Shown here: positions 34,409-42,458 of the stretch, piece by piece | Position numbering within the stretch: the stretch's first letter is position 1 | How the letters are laid out: every line of letters begins with the position of its first letter | Assembly: GCA_021324445.1 (NCBI GenBank) | Contig: JAJPJC010000076.1 | Location: 1-64,000, forward strand | Source of the DNA: Isosphaeraceae bacterium | Lineage (GTDB): Bacteria > Planctomycetota > Planctomycetia > Isosphaerales > Isosphaeraceae | DNA: 64,000 nucleotides | Reading direction: 5' to 3' | Position numbers and translations under genes: made by a program | The notes under the pieces: generated by a model | What the model was told of the DNA's origin: nothing | The model's database searches: none | The model's input: the letters and a program-made list of their open reading frames with translations, nothing else

Positions 34409-36088
34409 ATGCCCGCTGAGACTCCCCGATCGAGCGCCGAGACCGAGGATCCCACCCTGGTGGCGCTGCTCGACGAGTGGACGGCCGCGATGCGGCGGGG
34501 CGTGCAGCCGGATGTCGAGCAGGCTGCCCGGAGCTACCCCAGGCTGGCCGATGACCTGCGCGCGCTGTGGGCGACGGTCTGGATCGCCGAGGAGATGGCC
34601 AGGGCGGACTGGATCGTTGCGGAAGCGGACGCCAGCGCCGCGACGATGCCCGCGACCTCGGAGCTAGCGACCATCCCCAGCGGCCGGCGCTTCGGCGACT
34701 ACGAGCTGCTCGAGGAGCTGGGGCGGGGTGGGATGGGGGTCGTGGCCCGGGCCCGGGAACTCGCGCGGGGCCGGATCGTGGCTCTCAAGCGGCTGCTGCA
34801 CGGGCCCGAAGCGACGCCGCAGGACCTGGAGCGGTTCCGGGTCGAGGCGCAGGCGGCGGCACGGTTAGCCCATCCCCACGTCGTGCCGGTCTTCCAGGTG
34901 GGCGAGTGTGAGGATCAGCCGTACTTCACCATGCAGTACATCGAGGGGACCACCCTGGCCCAGCGGCTGGCTGAGGGCCCGATGCCGGCGCAGGAGGCGG
35001 CCCGGCTGCTGGTCCCGGTCTGCCGGGCGATCCACTATGCCCACCAGCGCGGCGTCCTGCACCGCGACCTCAAGCCGTCGAACATCCTGATCGACCTCCA
35101 GGGCAACCCGTATGTCAGCGACTTCGGCCTGGCCAAGCGGATCGACGTCGACCCGTCGCTGACGCCTTCCGGCGCCCTGCTGGGCACGCCGAGCTACATG
35201 GCTCCCGAGCAGGCCCGGAGCTCCGCCTCGGGTCGCCGGGCGGCACCGGGCCCGCTGGCCGACGTGTACAGCCTGGGTGCGATCCTCTACCAGATGCTGA
35301 CCGGCCGGCCGCCGTTCCAGGCCGCCACGCCGGTCGAGACCATCCTGCTGGCCCTGGAGCACGACCCGATCGCCCCCCGCGCGCTCAATCCGCGGGTGAG
35401 CCCCGACCTGGAGATGATCGCGTTGAAGTGCTTGCAGAAGTCGCCCGCGCTGCGGTACCCGACGGCCGCGGCCCTGGCCGAGGACCTCGAGGCCTTCCTC
35501 CATGGCGACCCGGTCTCGGCCCGCGCGACGAGCCTCCGCGCGCTGGCGGCCCGGCTCCTGGGCGAGACCCACCACGCGCCGGTGCTGGAGAACTGGGGCT
35601 CGCTCTGGATCTACCACAGCGTGGCGCTTCTGGTCTTCTTCGGGGCGACCAATGGGCTTTGGCTCGCCGGGGTGACCGCGCGCTGGCCGTATTTCCTGAT
35701 CTTCACCGCCGGCTTGTGCGGCTGGGCGGCGCTCTTCTGGGCCTTGCGCCGCCGCGGCGGGCCGATCCGGTTCGTCGAGCGTCAGCTTGCCCACGTCTGG
35801 GGCGCCGGCATCGTCGCCATCAACCTGGTCTTCGTGGTCGAGTGGCTCCTCGACATGCCGGTCTGGTCGCTGGCCCCGATGATTGCCGTGACCAACGGCA
35901 TGCTCTTCATGATCAAGGCGGGAATCCTCTCCGGGGATTACTATATCCAGGCGGCGCTGACCTTCCTGGCCATCTTCCCCATGGCGTGGTTCCCGCGCTT
36001 CGCCCCGCTGATCTTCGGCGTCATCGCCGCGGCCTGCTTCTTCATCACGGGCTGGAAGTACCGACTCCGCCGCCTGCGATCGCCCTGA
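34409..36088 (+). CDS. Ser/Thr protein kinase with multi-span membrane C-terminus
   Basis: 559 residues. Residues 1-85 resemble the N-terminal segment of sigma-linked kinases (PTLVALLDEWTAAMRRGVQP). The kinase domain has LGRGGMGVVARAREL, ALKRLLHG, HRDLKPSNILID near 218, DFGLAKRIDVD and LGTPSYMAPEQARS. Four to five membrane helices follow from ~405 (SVALLVFFGATNGLWLAG; PYFLIFTAGLCGWAALFWAL; AGIVAINLVFVVEWLL; PLIFGVIAAACFFITGW). ATG 34409 follows AGGAG at good spacing; a GTG at 34385 overlapping the sigma stop is the alternative. Translation is likely coupled to the sigma factor, its probable target. Confidence 0.9.
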   Translation: MPAETPRSSAETEDPTLVALLDEWTAAMRRGVQPDVEQAARSYPRLADDLRALWATVWIAEEMARADWIVAEADASAATMPATSELATIPSGRRFGDYELLEELGRGGMGVVARARELARGRIVALKRLLHGPEATPQDLERFRVEAQAAARLAHPHVVPVFQVGECEDQPYFTMQYIEGTTLAQRLAEGPMPAQEAARLLVPVCRAIHYAHQRGVLHRDLKPSNILIDLQGNPYVSDFGLAKRIDVDPSLTPSGALLGTPSYMAPEQARSSASGRRAAPGPLADVYSLGAILYQMLTGRPPFQAATPVETILLALEHDPIAPRALNPRVSPDLEMIALKCLQKSPALRYPTAAALAEDLEAFLHGDPVSARATSLRALAARLLGETHHAPVLENWGSLWIYHSVALLVFFGATNGLWLAGVTARWPYFLIFTAGLCGWAALFWALRRRGGPIRFVERQLAHVWGAGIVAINLVFVVEWLLDMPVWSLAPMIAVTNGMLFMIKAGILSGDYYIQAALTFLAIFPMAWFPRFAPLIFGVIAAACFFITGWKYRLRRLRSP

Positions 36089-36146
36089 ACGGGGCCGGTG
36101 GTCTCTTCCCTCTTTCTTGCGCGGAACCCCCAGACGAGTTTCCTCC

Positions 36147-36620
36147 ATGACATTCGACTCCCAGAAACAGCGGAAGATCATGGGTCATTTCGCCACGGGT
36201 GTCACCATCGTGACGACGGACGGAGAGGCGGGCAGCCACGGCCTGACCGCCAACGCCGTGGCCTCGCTCTCGCTCGACCCGCCCCTGGTGCTGGTCGCGG
36301 TCGACAAGCGAGCCGCGACGCTCGAGTACCTGGTGAAGAACCGTTGCTTTGCCGTCAACATCCTCCGGCTCGACCAGGAGGACCTCTCGCGACGGTTCGC
36401 CGCCCCGGGCCCCAAGGACTTCTCCGACCTCACAATCACCACGGCGGTGACCGGCGCGCCGATCCTGGCGGAGAGCCTCGCGTTCCTCGATTGCCGGGTC
36501 TACGAGATCCTTCCCGGAGGCGACCACAACATCTTCGTCGGCGAGATCGTGGCCGGCGAATACCAGGGGGGTGAGCCGCTCCTCTACTTCTCGGGACGAT
36601 ACCGCAGGCTCGGTGGGTGA
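36147..36620 (+). CDS. Flavin reductase domain protein
   Basis: 157 residues of the flavin-reductase-like (FMN-binding split barrel) family: KIMGHFATGVTIVTTDGEAG, LTANAVASLSLDPPLVLVAV, FAVNILRLDQEDLSRRFA, and GDHNIFVGEIVAGE with the final GRYRRLG. Such proteins use NAD(P)H to supply reduced flavin to a monooxygenase, or act alone. No monooxygenase gene is nearby. It follows the kinase by 58 bases on the same strand. Confidence 0.9.
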   Translation: MTFDSQKQRKIMGHFATGVTIVTTDGEAGSHGLTANAVASLSLDPPLVLVAVDKRAATLEYLVKNRCFAVNILRLDQEDLSRRFAAPGPKDFSDLTITTAVTGAPILAESLAFLDCRVYEILPGGDHNIFVGEIVAGEYQGGEPLLYFSGRYRRLGG

Positions 36621-36663
36621 GACCGGCTCCTGAGCCACCCGGATTGCCGCGGAGGAGCACTCC

Positions 36664-37461
36664 ATGTGGGAGTTCTTTGTTCGGGAATTCAGCGGCCGGG
36701 GGGCGGCCACCCTGCTGGCCTTCGTGCTCGGCGGGCTGGCGAGCTGGGCCCTCGGCCGCTGGCGGCGGATGCGGCAGCGGCAGAGCATCCTGCGGGGGGA
36801 TGCTCGGGATACGATCGTGATCGAGCACCACATCATCGAGGTCGCCGATGCCCCCGACCCGGAGCATCCTGGCCGGACGCGCTGGGTGCCGTCGGCCATG
36901 AGGATCCGGGCGCTCGGCCAGTCGGAGCTGATCCGGGTGATCCCCAATGCTCACCTGGCCACAGAGTTCCGGAACCGGGCCTGGAAGACGACCGCGCAGC
37001 AGACCTTGATCTCGATGGAAGGGAGCGCGGGGTCGTTCCTGCTCGAGACGCTGACCGGCTTCGTGGGAGATCGTGTCGGCAACCAGAACTTCGAGCACGA
37101 ACTGTATGTCATGGCGACGTGTTGCGAGCCGAGAGAACTGGCCCACTACCAGCCGATCATCATCCTGCTGATTGCGGCAAGCGACCTGCTCCTCTTCACC
37201 TCGTGGCCGGATTGCAAGGGGATTCAGGTCGAGCACGGCAATGATGGAGCGCGGGTCTTGACTCTCATCGAGCTGGCACGGCGGTATCAGGACGAACAGG
37301 CCCGGATGGCCCAGCTCCGCAAGGAGGGGAAGCGGACCCTTTACGTCGAGACGATGTACGTCCTCGACCTGGCCCTGGATCGTCGCACCGGCCCCATCCC
37401 CACTCGGCCGGTGCCGTGGGGGCGATTCGAGGAAGTGCTCAAAGGCATGGGCCTGGAGTGA
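36664..37461 (+). CDS. Membrane-anchored hypothetical protein
   Basis: 265 residues. An N-terminal membrane helix (GRGAATLLAFVLGGLASWAL) is followed by basic residues (RWRRMRQRQ), anchoring a cytoplasmic alpha/beta domain. Recognisable strings include DTIVIEHHIIEVADAPDPEH and YVMATCCEPRELAHYQPIII followed by LLIAASDLLLF. No catalytic motif recognised. The ATG follows GGAGGAG at good spacing. It is 43 bases after the flavin reductase and probably cotranscribed. Confidence 0.7.
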   Translation: MWEFFVREFSGRGAATLLAFVLGGLASWALGRWRRMRQRQSILRGDARDTIVIEHHIIEVADAPDPEHPGRTRWVPSAMRIRALGQSELIRVIPNAHLATEFRNRAWKTTAQQTLISMEGSAGSFLLETLTGFVGDRVGNQNFEHELYVMATCCEPRELAHYQPIIILLIAASDLLLFTSWPDCKGIQVEHGNDGARVLTLIELARRYQDEQARMAQLRKEGKRTLYVETMYVLDLALDRRTGPIPTRPVPWGRFEEVLKGMGLE

Positions 37462-37609
37462 GCCCAGATCCCGAGAGCATCGGTGCAATCTGGACCGCGG
37501 CGCGCGACCGATGACTTCCCAGTTCATCCTACAGTCTTTCTCTCATGGCCCAGGATTTGCATCCCAATCACCGGTGGGTTCGATTGACAACCGCAACGAG
37601 GAGACAGTC

Positions 37610-37807
37610 ATGAATTGGGATCAGATCGAAGGCAACTGGAAGCAGTTCAAAGGCAAGGTCAAGGAGAAGTGGGGGCAATTGACCGACGACGAGCTGGACC
37701 AGGCCGCCGGGCGGCGGGATCAGGTCATCGGCTGCCTCCAGAAGAAGTACGGTTGGCAGCGGGACCAGGCCGAGCGCGAACTCGAGACCTTGACCAGCTC
37801 GTGGTAG
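37610..37807 (+). CDS. CsbD family stress-response protein
   Basis: 65 residues, matching CsbD: MNWDQIEGNWKQFKGKVKEK, then WGQLTDDELDQAAGRRDQVI with the end KYGWQRDQAERELE. CsbD-like proteins are small, abundant and induced under general or envelope stress; the molecular role is not known. The start follows CGAGGAG. The frame is open upstream to 37511 without coding character. Likely under a stress-responsive promoter in the 150-base gap. Confidence 0.9.
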   Translation: MNWDQIEGNWKQFKGKVKEKWGQLTDDELDQAAGRRDQVIGCLQKKYGWQRDQAERELETLTSSW

Positions 37808-37842
37808 TGGCAAAGCCGCAGGGCTTTTGCCCTGGCGGTTGC

Positions 37843-39006
37843 TCACTCCGTCTGGCTCACGGGTTGAATCCGCGAATCCTGGCGGATCGTCCAGGTCTGC
37901 GACGTGCCACCGGGCGGAGTGAACGCGATCGCGGCTTCGTAGCCATCGCGTGTGAGCCGGAGGCTCGTCGCGTGTTGAGGTAGGCCGGCCGGGCCGGGAA
38001 GCTGGAGATCCTCCAGCTTCTCGGCCCAGCGCTTGTTCCGGTCGTGGAAAGCCCTCTGGGCCTGATAGACCTGCATCAAGCGGTCGCGGACCGGGCCGGC
38101 GGGGTCAGGCCGATAGATCGCCTGACCGGCCGGTGCCGTTGAAAACTGGACGTAGCCCCAGCGCTCGGGCCGGTGCATGTCGATGGCCCCCTGCGGCGAC
38201 CAGACCCAGTTGTCCTCCCGGGTCCTGGGGACCTTGCGGTACCGGCCGTCGACGACCTCATGACGCCATTCGACTCGCGAGAAGTTGACCCGCCACTGGT
38301 CGCCGTCTCGCGGGGGCGCCGGGCGGTGCGCGAACTCCGCGAGCACCTTCCAGGGGATCGCGAACTCGACCGACCAGAAGGAATCGACATCGGCGGGGTT
38401 GTTGAGCGTCCCCTCGATGTGGACCGCGGTCTTCAGGCCCGGGATCTCCCATTCGTTGAGGGCCGGCCCGCCGTCGCGGTAGGGCTTCTTGAGGAAGAGG
38501 TCCCACTCGGTGTTCAGCGCGTTGATCTCGATCTCGTAATACTCGTGGTTATCGCCGTCGGGATCGATGAAGATCTCGAAGTCGTTGTCGTGGAAGATCA
38601 CGGAGTCGTGCTTGGTGAGTGTTCCCCAGACATGGGGCTCATCCAGCCGGGCGGCGACGTAGAAGTACGTGTCGTCCCAGAGCATCTTGGCGCGAGTGCG
38701 GAACCGCGGCCGCGGGCGGACGTCTCCCTCGATGTCCACGAAGGCATCGGTCCAGGGGGCGGCTTGCCAGGCCGCGTCGTCCAGCCGGCCGTCGATCGCG
38801 ATCGGTCCACTCGCGCGCGAGCACACATACCCCTTGGGCGGGATCAACGGGCCCTTCTGGCTCGCGGCCGGGGCAGGGGAGTCGTCCGCTTGGATCACCC
38901 CGGAGCCGGCCTCGTCGCGAGCCTCGCCGGGAGCTCCGCGGCCCGTCACCGCGACCAGGAAGAGCATCGCCCACGCACTGCGCCGGAACCATCGCTGTCC
39001 GATCAT
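37843..39006 (-). CDS. Secreted CBM9-like protein
   Basis: 387 residues with a signal peptide (RRSAWAMLFLVAVTGRGAPG). The main domain has the carbohydrate-binding module 9 pattern: IAIDGRLDDAAWQAAPWTDA, KMLWDDTYFYVAARLDEPHV, FHDNDFEIFIDPDGDNHEYY, and VNFSRVEWRH with FWSVEFAIPWKVL between. Such proteins bind cell-surface glycans or haem-like ligands; members with this layout are common in planctomycetes. The last ~90 residues form an extra domain (DRLMQVYQAQRAFHDRNKRW). The ATG at 39006, with GAGG upstream, suits the signal peptide; longer starts at 39018-39054 are possible. Its upstream side carries a truncated MITE-like element. Confidence 0.8.
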   Translation of the reverse strand: MIGQRWFRRSAWAMLFLVAVTGRGAPGEARDEAGSGVIQADDSPAPAASQKGPLIPPKGYVCSRASGPIAIDGRLDDAAWQAAPWTDAFVDIEGDVRPRPRFRTRAKMLWDDTYFYVAARLDEPHVWGTLTKHDSVIFHDNDFEIFIDPDGDNHEYYEIEINALNTEWDLFLKKPYRDGGPALNEWEIPGLKTAVHIEGTLNNPADVDSFWSVEFAIPWKVLAEFAHRPAPPRDGDQWRVNFSRVEWRHEVVDGRYRKVPRTREDNWVWSPQGAIDMHRPERWGYVQFSTAPAGQAIYRPDPAGPVRDRLMQVYQAQRAFHDRNKRWAEKLEDLQLPGPAGLPQHATSLRLTRDGYEAAIAFTPPGGTSQTWTIRQDSRIQPVSQTE

Positions 39007-39054
39007 CTCGCGCCTCATCATGGGGAATTGGCCGTAGCGGCCACCTCTGCTCAC

Positions 39055-39100
39055 GTAGGTCAGGCTGGACAGCCTGACCTACTTTCCTGCCGGCGTAATA
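39055..39100. mobile_element. MITE-like element, truncated copy 3
   Basis: Only the right end is present: CTTTCCTGCCGGCGTAATA (39082-39100, one change from copies 1 and 2), preceded by a perfect 12-bp hairpin GTAGGTCAGGCT/AGCCTGACCTAC (39055-39066, 39071-39082). The left end is missing. It lies between two leftward genes. Confidence 0.55.
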
Positions 39101-39112
39101 AGAGACGTCCGA

Positions 39113-41014
39113 TCACCGTGCCCGGCCGGCCGCCGGCTTGAGGATCTCCGCGAGGACATCCGGTTTCGACGGATCGCGGACCAGCTCCAGGTAGCGCGGG
39201 CCGTCGGCGTAATCGAGGACGACGGTCCGGAACCGTTCTCCTTCCACGAGTAGGAACTCGATCTTGCGCTGCGCGATGCTGTCGGCGAGGGCGTCGCGGA
39301 GCCGCTGCCGGCTGAAGGTCTTGCCATTGACACCGATGACCTTCATGCCAGGTGCCAGGCCGGACCGGTCGCCGATCATGCCGGGCACGACGTCGAGGAT
39401 CCGGCCATCTGCGCTGAAGCTCAGGCCCAGCGAATCCCGGGCTGTGATGGTGCCATGTTCCGAGTAGACCAGGTAGGCCGACGGCTCGCTGGCATAACCG
39501 AGGCGATAGCCGCACCGGCCGACCACGTCCATCGGCATCGTCTCCAGCGGACGGGCCGTGCGCCGGGCGAAGAAGCCCTCCCAATCGAAATCGGTCAGTT
39601 CCCGGAGGGTCCGCACGACGTCAGGCAGCTCGTAGGGCACGAGCCGGGCGTGCGACGGGTTGGCGCCCAGGAACTTCCGGCAGAAATCGTCGAGGCTGAG
39701 CCGGCCTTGGGAGCGGTCGCGGAGGATCGCGTCGGCCTCCATCCAGATCAAGGCCCCTTCGAAGTAATAGTCCTGCTCGCGCCTCAGGTCGTTCCAGTTG
39801 GGGCTGCTGCCCCGGAGCAGGTGCGAGGCGACGGCCGTGTCTTCCAGCGGTCGCCACCGCCGGCCCTCGCGATGGGCAAGCGTGCTGAGCGTGGCCGCGA
39901 GCATCTGGCGATACTCCTTCGGGTCCACGAGCCCGCAGCGGACCATCAGCACTTCGCCGAGGTACTCCGCCAGGCCCTCGTAGACCCAGAGCAGCCGGGT
40001 CTTCTGCGGTGTCTGGAAGTCGGGCGTGCACATTCCCGCCGGCCGGCGGAACTTGCCGCACCAGGCATGGACGTACTCATGCGGCAGCAGGTTGGCCACC
40101 CAGCCCCGGCGCTGCGCGGGATCGAGGAGGTCCCGCTCGTGCACCCCATTGAGGCTCGAGGTGAGATGCTCGAGTCCGAGGTAGCCCAGCTCATCGCTAC
40201 ACGTGACCAGGAACTGGAAGCTGGGATAGGGATACCCGCCGAACAGCGCGCCGGCCTCCCGCACCAGCCGGCTGTAGAGCCCAACCACCTCCGGTCCAAG
40301 CTGCAACGCGCTGGGCGATTCCGAGGCGAGATGCAGGAACGCCGGCGGACCGCTGCCGGCATCGAGCGGGATCACCCGCAGGTGTTCGCCGGCAATCACG
40401 GGACAATCGACCAGCTCCGTGAGCGAGACCGTCTGGAACCGGACGGGGCCTCCCAAGGCCGATTCCCGCGCCATCGCCGTGGCCCACTGCCAGCCGGCTG
40501 GCAACCGCAGACTGGCCTGCACCCGGATGTCGTCGCACGCGGGGCCCTCGGGGTAGACCAGACAGGTGCTCCAGTTGAGGATCCCGACCGATTCGTTGCC
40601 ATAGCTCAAGTGGCCCGAGGCGCGGACGGCCGCCTCGTTGCAGATCGTATCCAGCCGCACGATCAGAGACCGGACGCCCTCCGGCACCGTGCATTCAATG
40701 CGGTACGACTCGACGTCGTCCCGGCGCCAGGTCAGGGGCTTGCCTTCGGGTGCCTCCAGGCGAAGTCCTGCGACGTTCTCCACAGGGCCGCACGGCGCAT
40801 GGGTGCCCGGGACCCATTTGGGGAACCACAGCGCCAGCTTGCCCGGCCGGCACGTGACTTCGATCCGCGAATGCAGTAACCGTCGCGGCAGGTCGCGCGC
40901 GTCGACCTCGAGTTGAAGCCGAACAGGCTCGCCGGCCGTGGCGCCGGCAAGGCCGGCCGACCCACCCAGGAGCCAGGCCGTGATGAGCAAGAGTCGCCGC
41001 GACCCGCCAACCAT
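39113..41014 (-). CDS. M61-family metallopeptidase with PDZ domain
   Basis: 633 residues, with a signal peptide (LLLITAWLLGGSAGLAGATA). An N-terminal beta domain ends near 180, and the M61 catalytic domain carries HEYVHAW at 312-318 (zinc His312 and His316, catalytic Glu313). The downstream Glu ligand lies in YEGLAEYLGE. A PDZ domain follows at ~530-610 (ILDVVPGMIGDRSGLAPGMK, VIGVNGKTFS). Family members are glycyl aminopeptidases or related exported peptidases. The ATG at 41014 has AAGGGA upstream; the frame is open for another 199 codons through a repeat-rich leader but that part is not protein-like. Confidence 0.9.
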   Translation of the reverse strand: MVGGSRRLLLITAWLLGGSAGLAGATAGEPVRLQLEVDARDLPRRLLHSRIEVTCRPGKLALWFPKWVPGTHAPCGPVENVAGLRLEAPEGKPLTWRRDDVESYRIECTVPEGVRSLIVRLDTICNEAAVRASGHLSYGNESVGILNWSTCLVYPEGPACDDIRVQASLRLPAGWQWATAMARESALGGPVRFQTVSLTELVDCPVIAGEHLRVIPLDAGSGPPAFLHLASESPSALQLGPEVVGLYSRLVREAGALFGGYPYPSFQFLVTCSDELGYLGLEHLTSSLNGVHERDLLDPAQRRGWVANLLPHEYVHAWCGKFRRPAGMCTPDFQTPQKTRLLWVYEGLAEYLGEVLMVRCGLVDPKEYRQMLAATLSTLAHREGRRWRPLEDTAVASHLLRGSSPNWNDLRREQDYYFEGALIWMEADAILRDRSQGRLSLDDFCRKFLGANPSHARLVPYELPDVVRTLRELTDFDWEGFFARRTARPLETMPMDVVGRCGYRLGYASEPSAYLVYSEHGTITARDSLGLSFSADGRILDVVPGMIGDRSGLAPGMKVIGVNGKTFSRQRLRDALADSIAQRKIEFLLVEGERFRTVVLDYADGPRYLELVRDPSKPDVLAEILKPAAGRAR

Positions 41015-41261
41015 GAGTTCCCTTTCCAGGCCGCCTCGAGGGATCTCTCCACGGATCCGAAACCCGCGGGCACCGAACCATCGTAGAGTGCATCGCGACA
41101 CCCGATCAATCGGGTCGCGAAAATGTTCCGGCGATCGCCGGCGCCAGGGCGTTGCATCACCCGCGCGTAACGTCGATGATGGTCGATCGGTCTGGTCGAG
41201 GCGTCCTCGATCGGCCGGGACGATCCGATCCGGGATCCGGCGTCGTCTGGAGTCTGACATG

Positions 41262-41351
41262 TGGAATCCGGAATCCGGATCTGGAATCTGGAATGTGGAC
41301 TCTGGAATCTGGAATGTGGACTCTGGAATCCGGAATCCAGAACCCCGAACC
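41262..41351. repeat. Heptamer array upstream of oxidoreductase
   Basis: Thirteen consecutive 7-base units, mainly TGGAATC, TGGAATG and TGGACTC, in a 21-base higher-order repeat (41282-41302, 41303-41323), decaying to CAGAACC and CCGAACC at the right end; one unit is six bases. The array ends 15 bases before the GTG at 41366 and adjoins the CCGAGGG ribosome-binding site. It artificially extends the open frame to 41261. The rest of the divergent gap 41015-41365 shows nothing else. Confidence 0.7.
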
Positions 41352-41365
41352 CCGAGGGTCTTGCC

Positions 41366-42388
41366 GTGTTGTGGCGCATGATCGAGCTTGGCGTGATTGT
41401 CCTGCTGTCGGCTCCGGTCCTGGGGCTGGAGTCGGCGCGCGCGGATGAGCCGCCGTCGCGGCCGCTGCGCGCCGGGATCATCGGCCTGGACACCTCGCAC
41501 GTGGTTGCGTTCACCAAGCTCTTGAACGCGTCGAACCCGAAGCCGGAACTGGCCGGGGTCCGGGTCGTGGCGGCGTATCCCGGCGGGAGCCCGGATCTCC
41601 CCACGAGCCACAACCGGGTCGCCGGCTATACCAAGGAGCTGCGCGAGAAGTACGGAGTCGCCATCGTCGAGTCGATCGAGGATCTGCTACCGCGCGTCGA
41701 CGTCGTGTTGCTGGAGAGCGTGGACGGTCGCCCGCACCTGGAGCAGGCTCGGCCCGTCTTCCGGGCGCGCAAGCCGGTCTTCATCGACAAGCCGGTCGCC
41801 GCCTCGCTGGCCGACGCGATCGCGATCTTCGAGTTGGCCCGGGAGTCGAACACACCCTGTTTCTCCAGCTCCTCGCTCCGGTTCAGCCCGGACCTCGCCG
41901 CCGTGCGGGACAACCCCAAGCTGGGCCAGGTGCTCGGCTGCGATGCCTACGGACCCTGCACGCTGGAGGAACACCATCCCGACCTGTTCTGGTACGGCAT
42001 CCACGGTGTGGAAGTCCTGGCGACCCTCATGGGGCCGGGCTGCGAGTCCGTCTCGCGCGTCCAGACGAAGGATACGGAGCTGGCGGTCGGGGTCTGGAAG
42101 GATGGCCGCATCGGCAGCTTCCGCGGCACCCGGAATGCCCCGTACGAATTCGGCGCGATCGTCTTTGGCTCGAAGGGGAACGTCCCCAGCCGCGTGGACG
42201 CCGGCTATGAGCCCTTGGTGGTCGAGATCGTCAAGTTCTTCCGGACCGGCAAGTCGCCGGTCAGCCTCGCCGAGACGCTGGAGGTCTACGCCTTCATGGA
42301 GGCCGCCGACGAGAGCAAGCGGCAAGGGGGAAAGCCGGTCTCGATCGAGAGCGTGATGGCCCGCGCCAGGTCGCAGGTCGCCAGGTAG
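41366..42388 (+). CDS. Gfo/Idh/MocA-family oxidoreductase, exported
   Basis: 340 residues. The hydrophobic N-terminus (MIELGVIVLLSAPVLGLESA) looks like a signal peptide. The Rossmann fold starts RAGIIGLDTSHVVAFTKLLN; the nucleotide loop GLDTSH is atypical for GxGxxG, and FIDKPVAASLADAI gives the conserved EKP-like Lys. A substrate domain follows. Exported Gfo/Idh-like proteins are numerous in planctomycetes and probably act on sugars or cyclitols. The GTG at 41366 after GAGGG is preferred; ATG 41378 is possible. It precedes an MFS transporter by 70 bases on the same strand. Confidence 0.85.
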   Translation: MLWRMIELGVIVLLSAPVLGLESARADEPPSRPLRAGIIGLDTSHVVAFTKLLNASNPKPELAGVRVVAAYPGGSPDLPTSHNRVAGYTKELREKYGVAIVESIEDLLPRVDVVLLESVDGRPHLEQARPVFRARKPVFIDKPVAASLADAIAIFELARESNTPCFSSSSLRFSPDLAAVRDNPKLGQVLGCDAYGPCTLEEHHPDLFWYGIHGVEVLATLMGPGCESVSRVQTKDTELAVGVWKDGRIGSFRGTRNAPYEFGAIVFGSKGNVPSRVDAGYEPLVVEIVKFFRTGKSPVSLAETLEVYAFMEAADESKRQGGKPVSIESVMARARSQVAR

Positions 42389-42458
42389 GACCGTGCCCCT
42401 CTTCACAGATCCCTCCGGCGTCGATCACGTTTCCTGCTCCAAGAGCCCTGTGACCACC

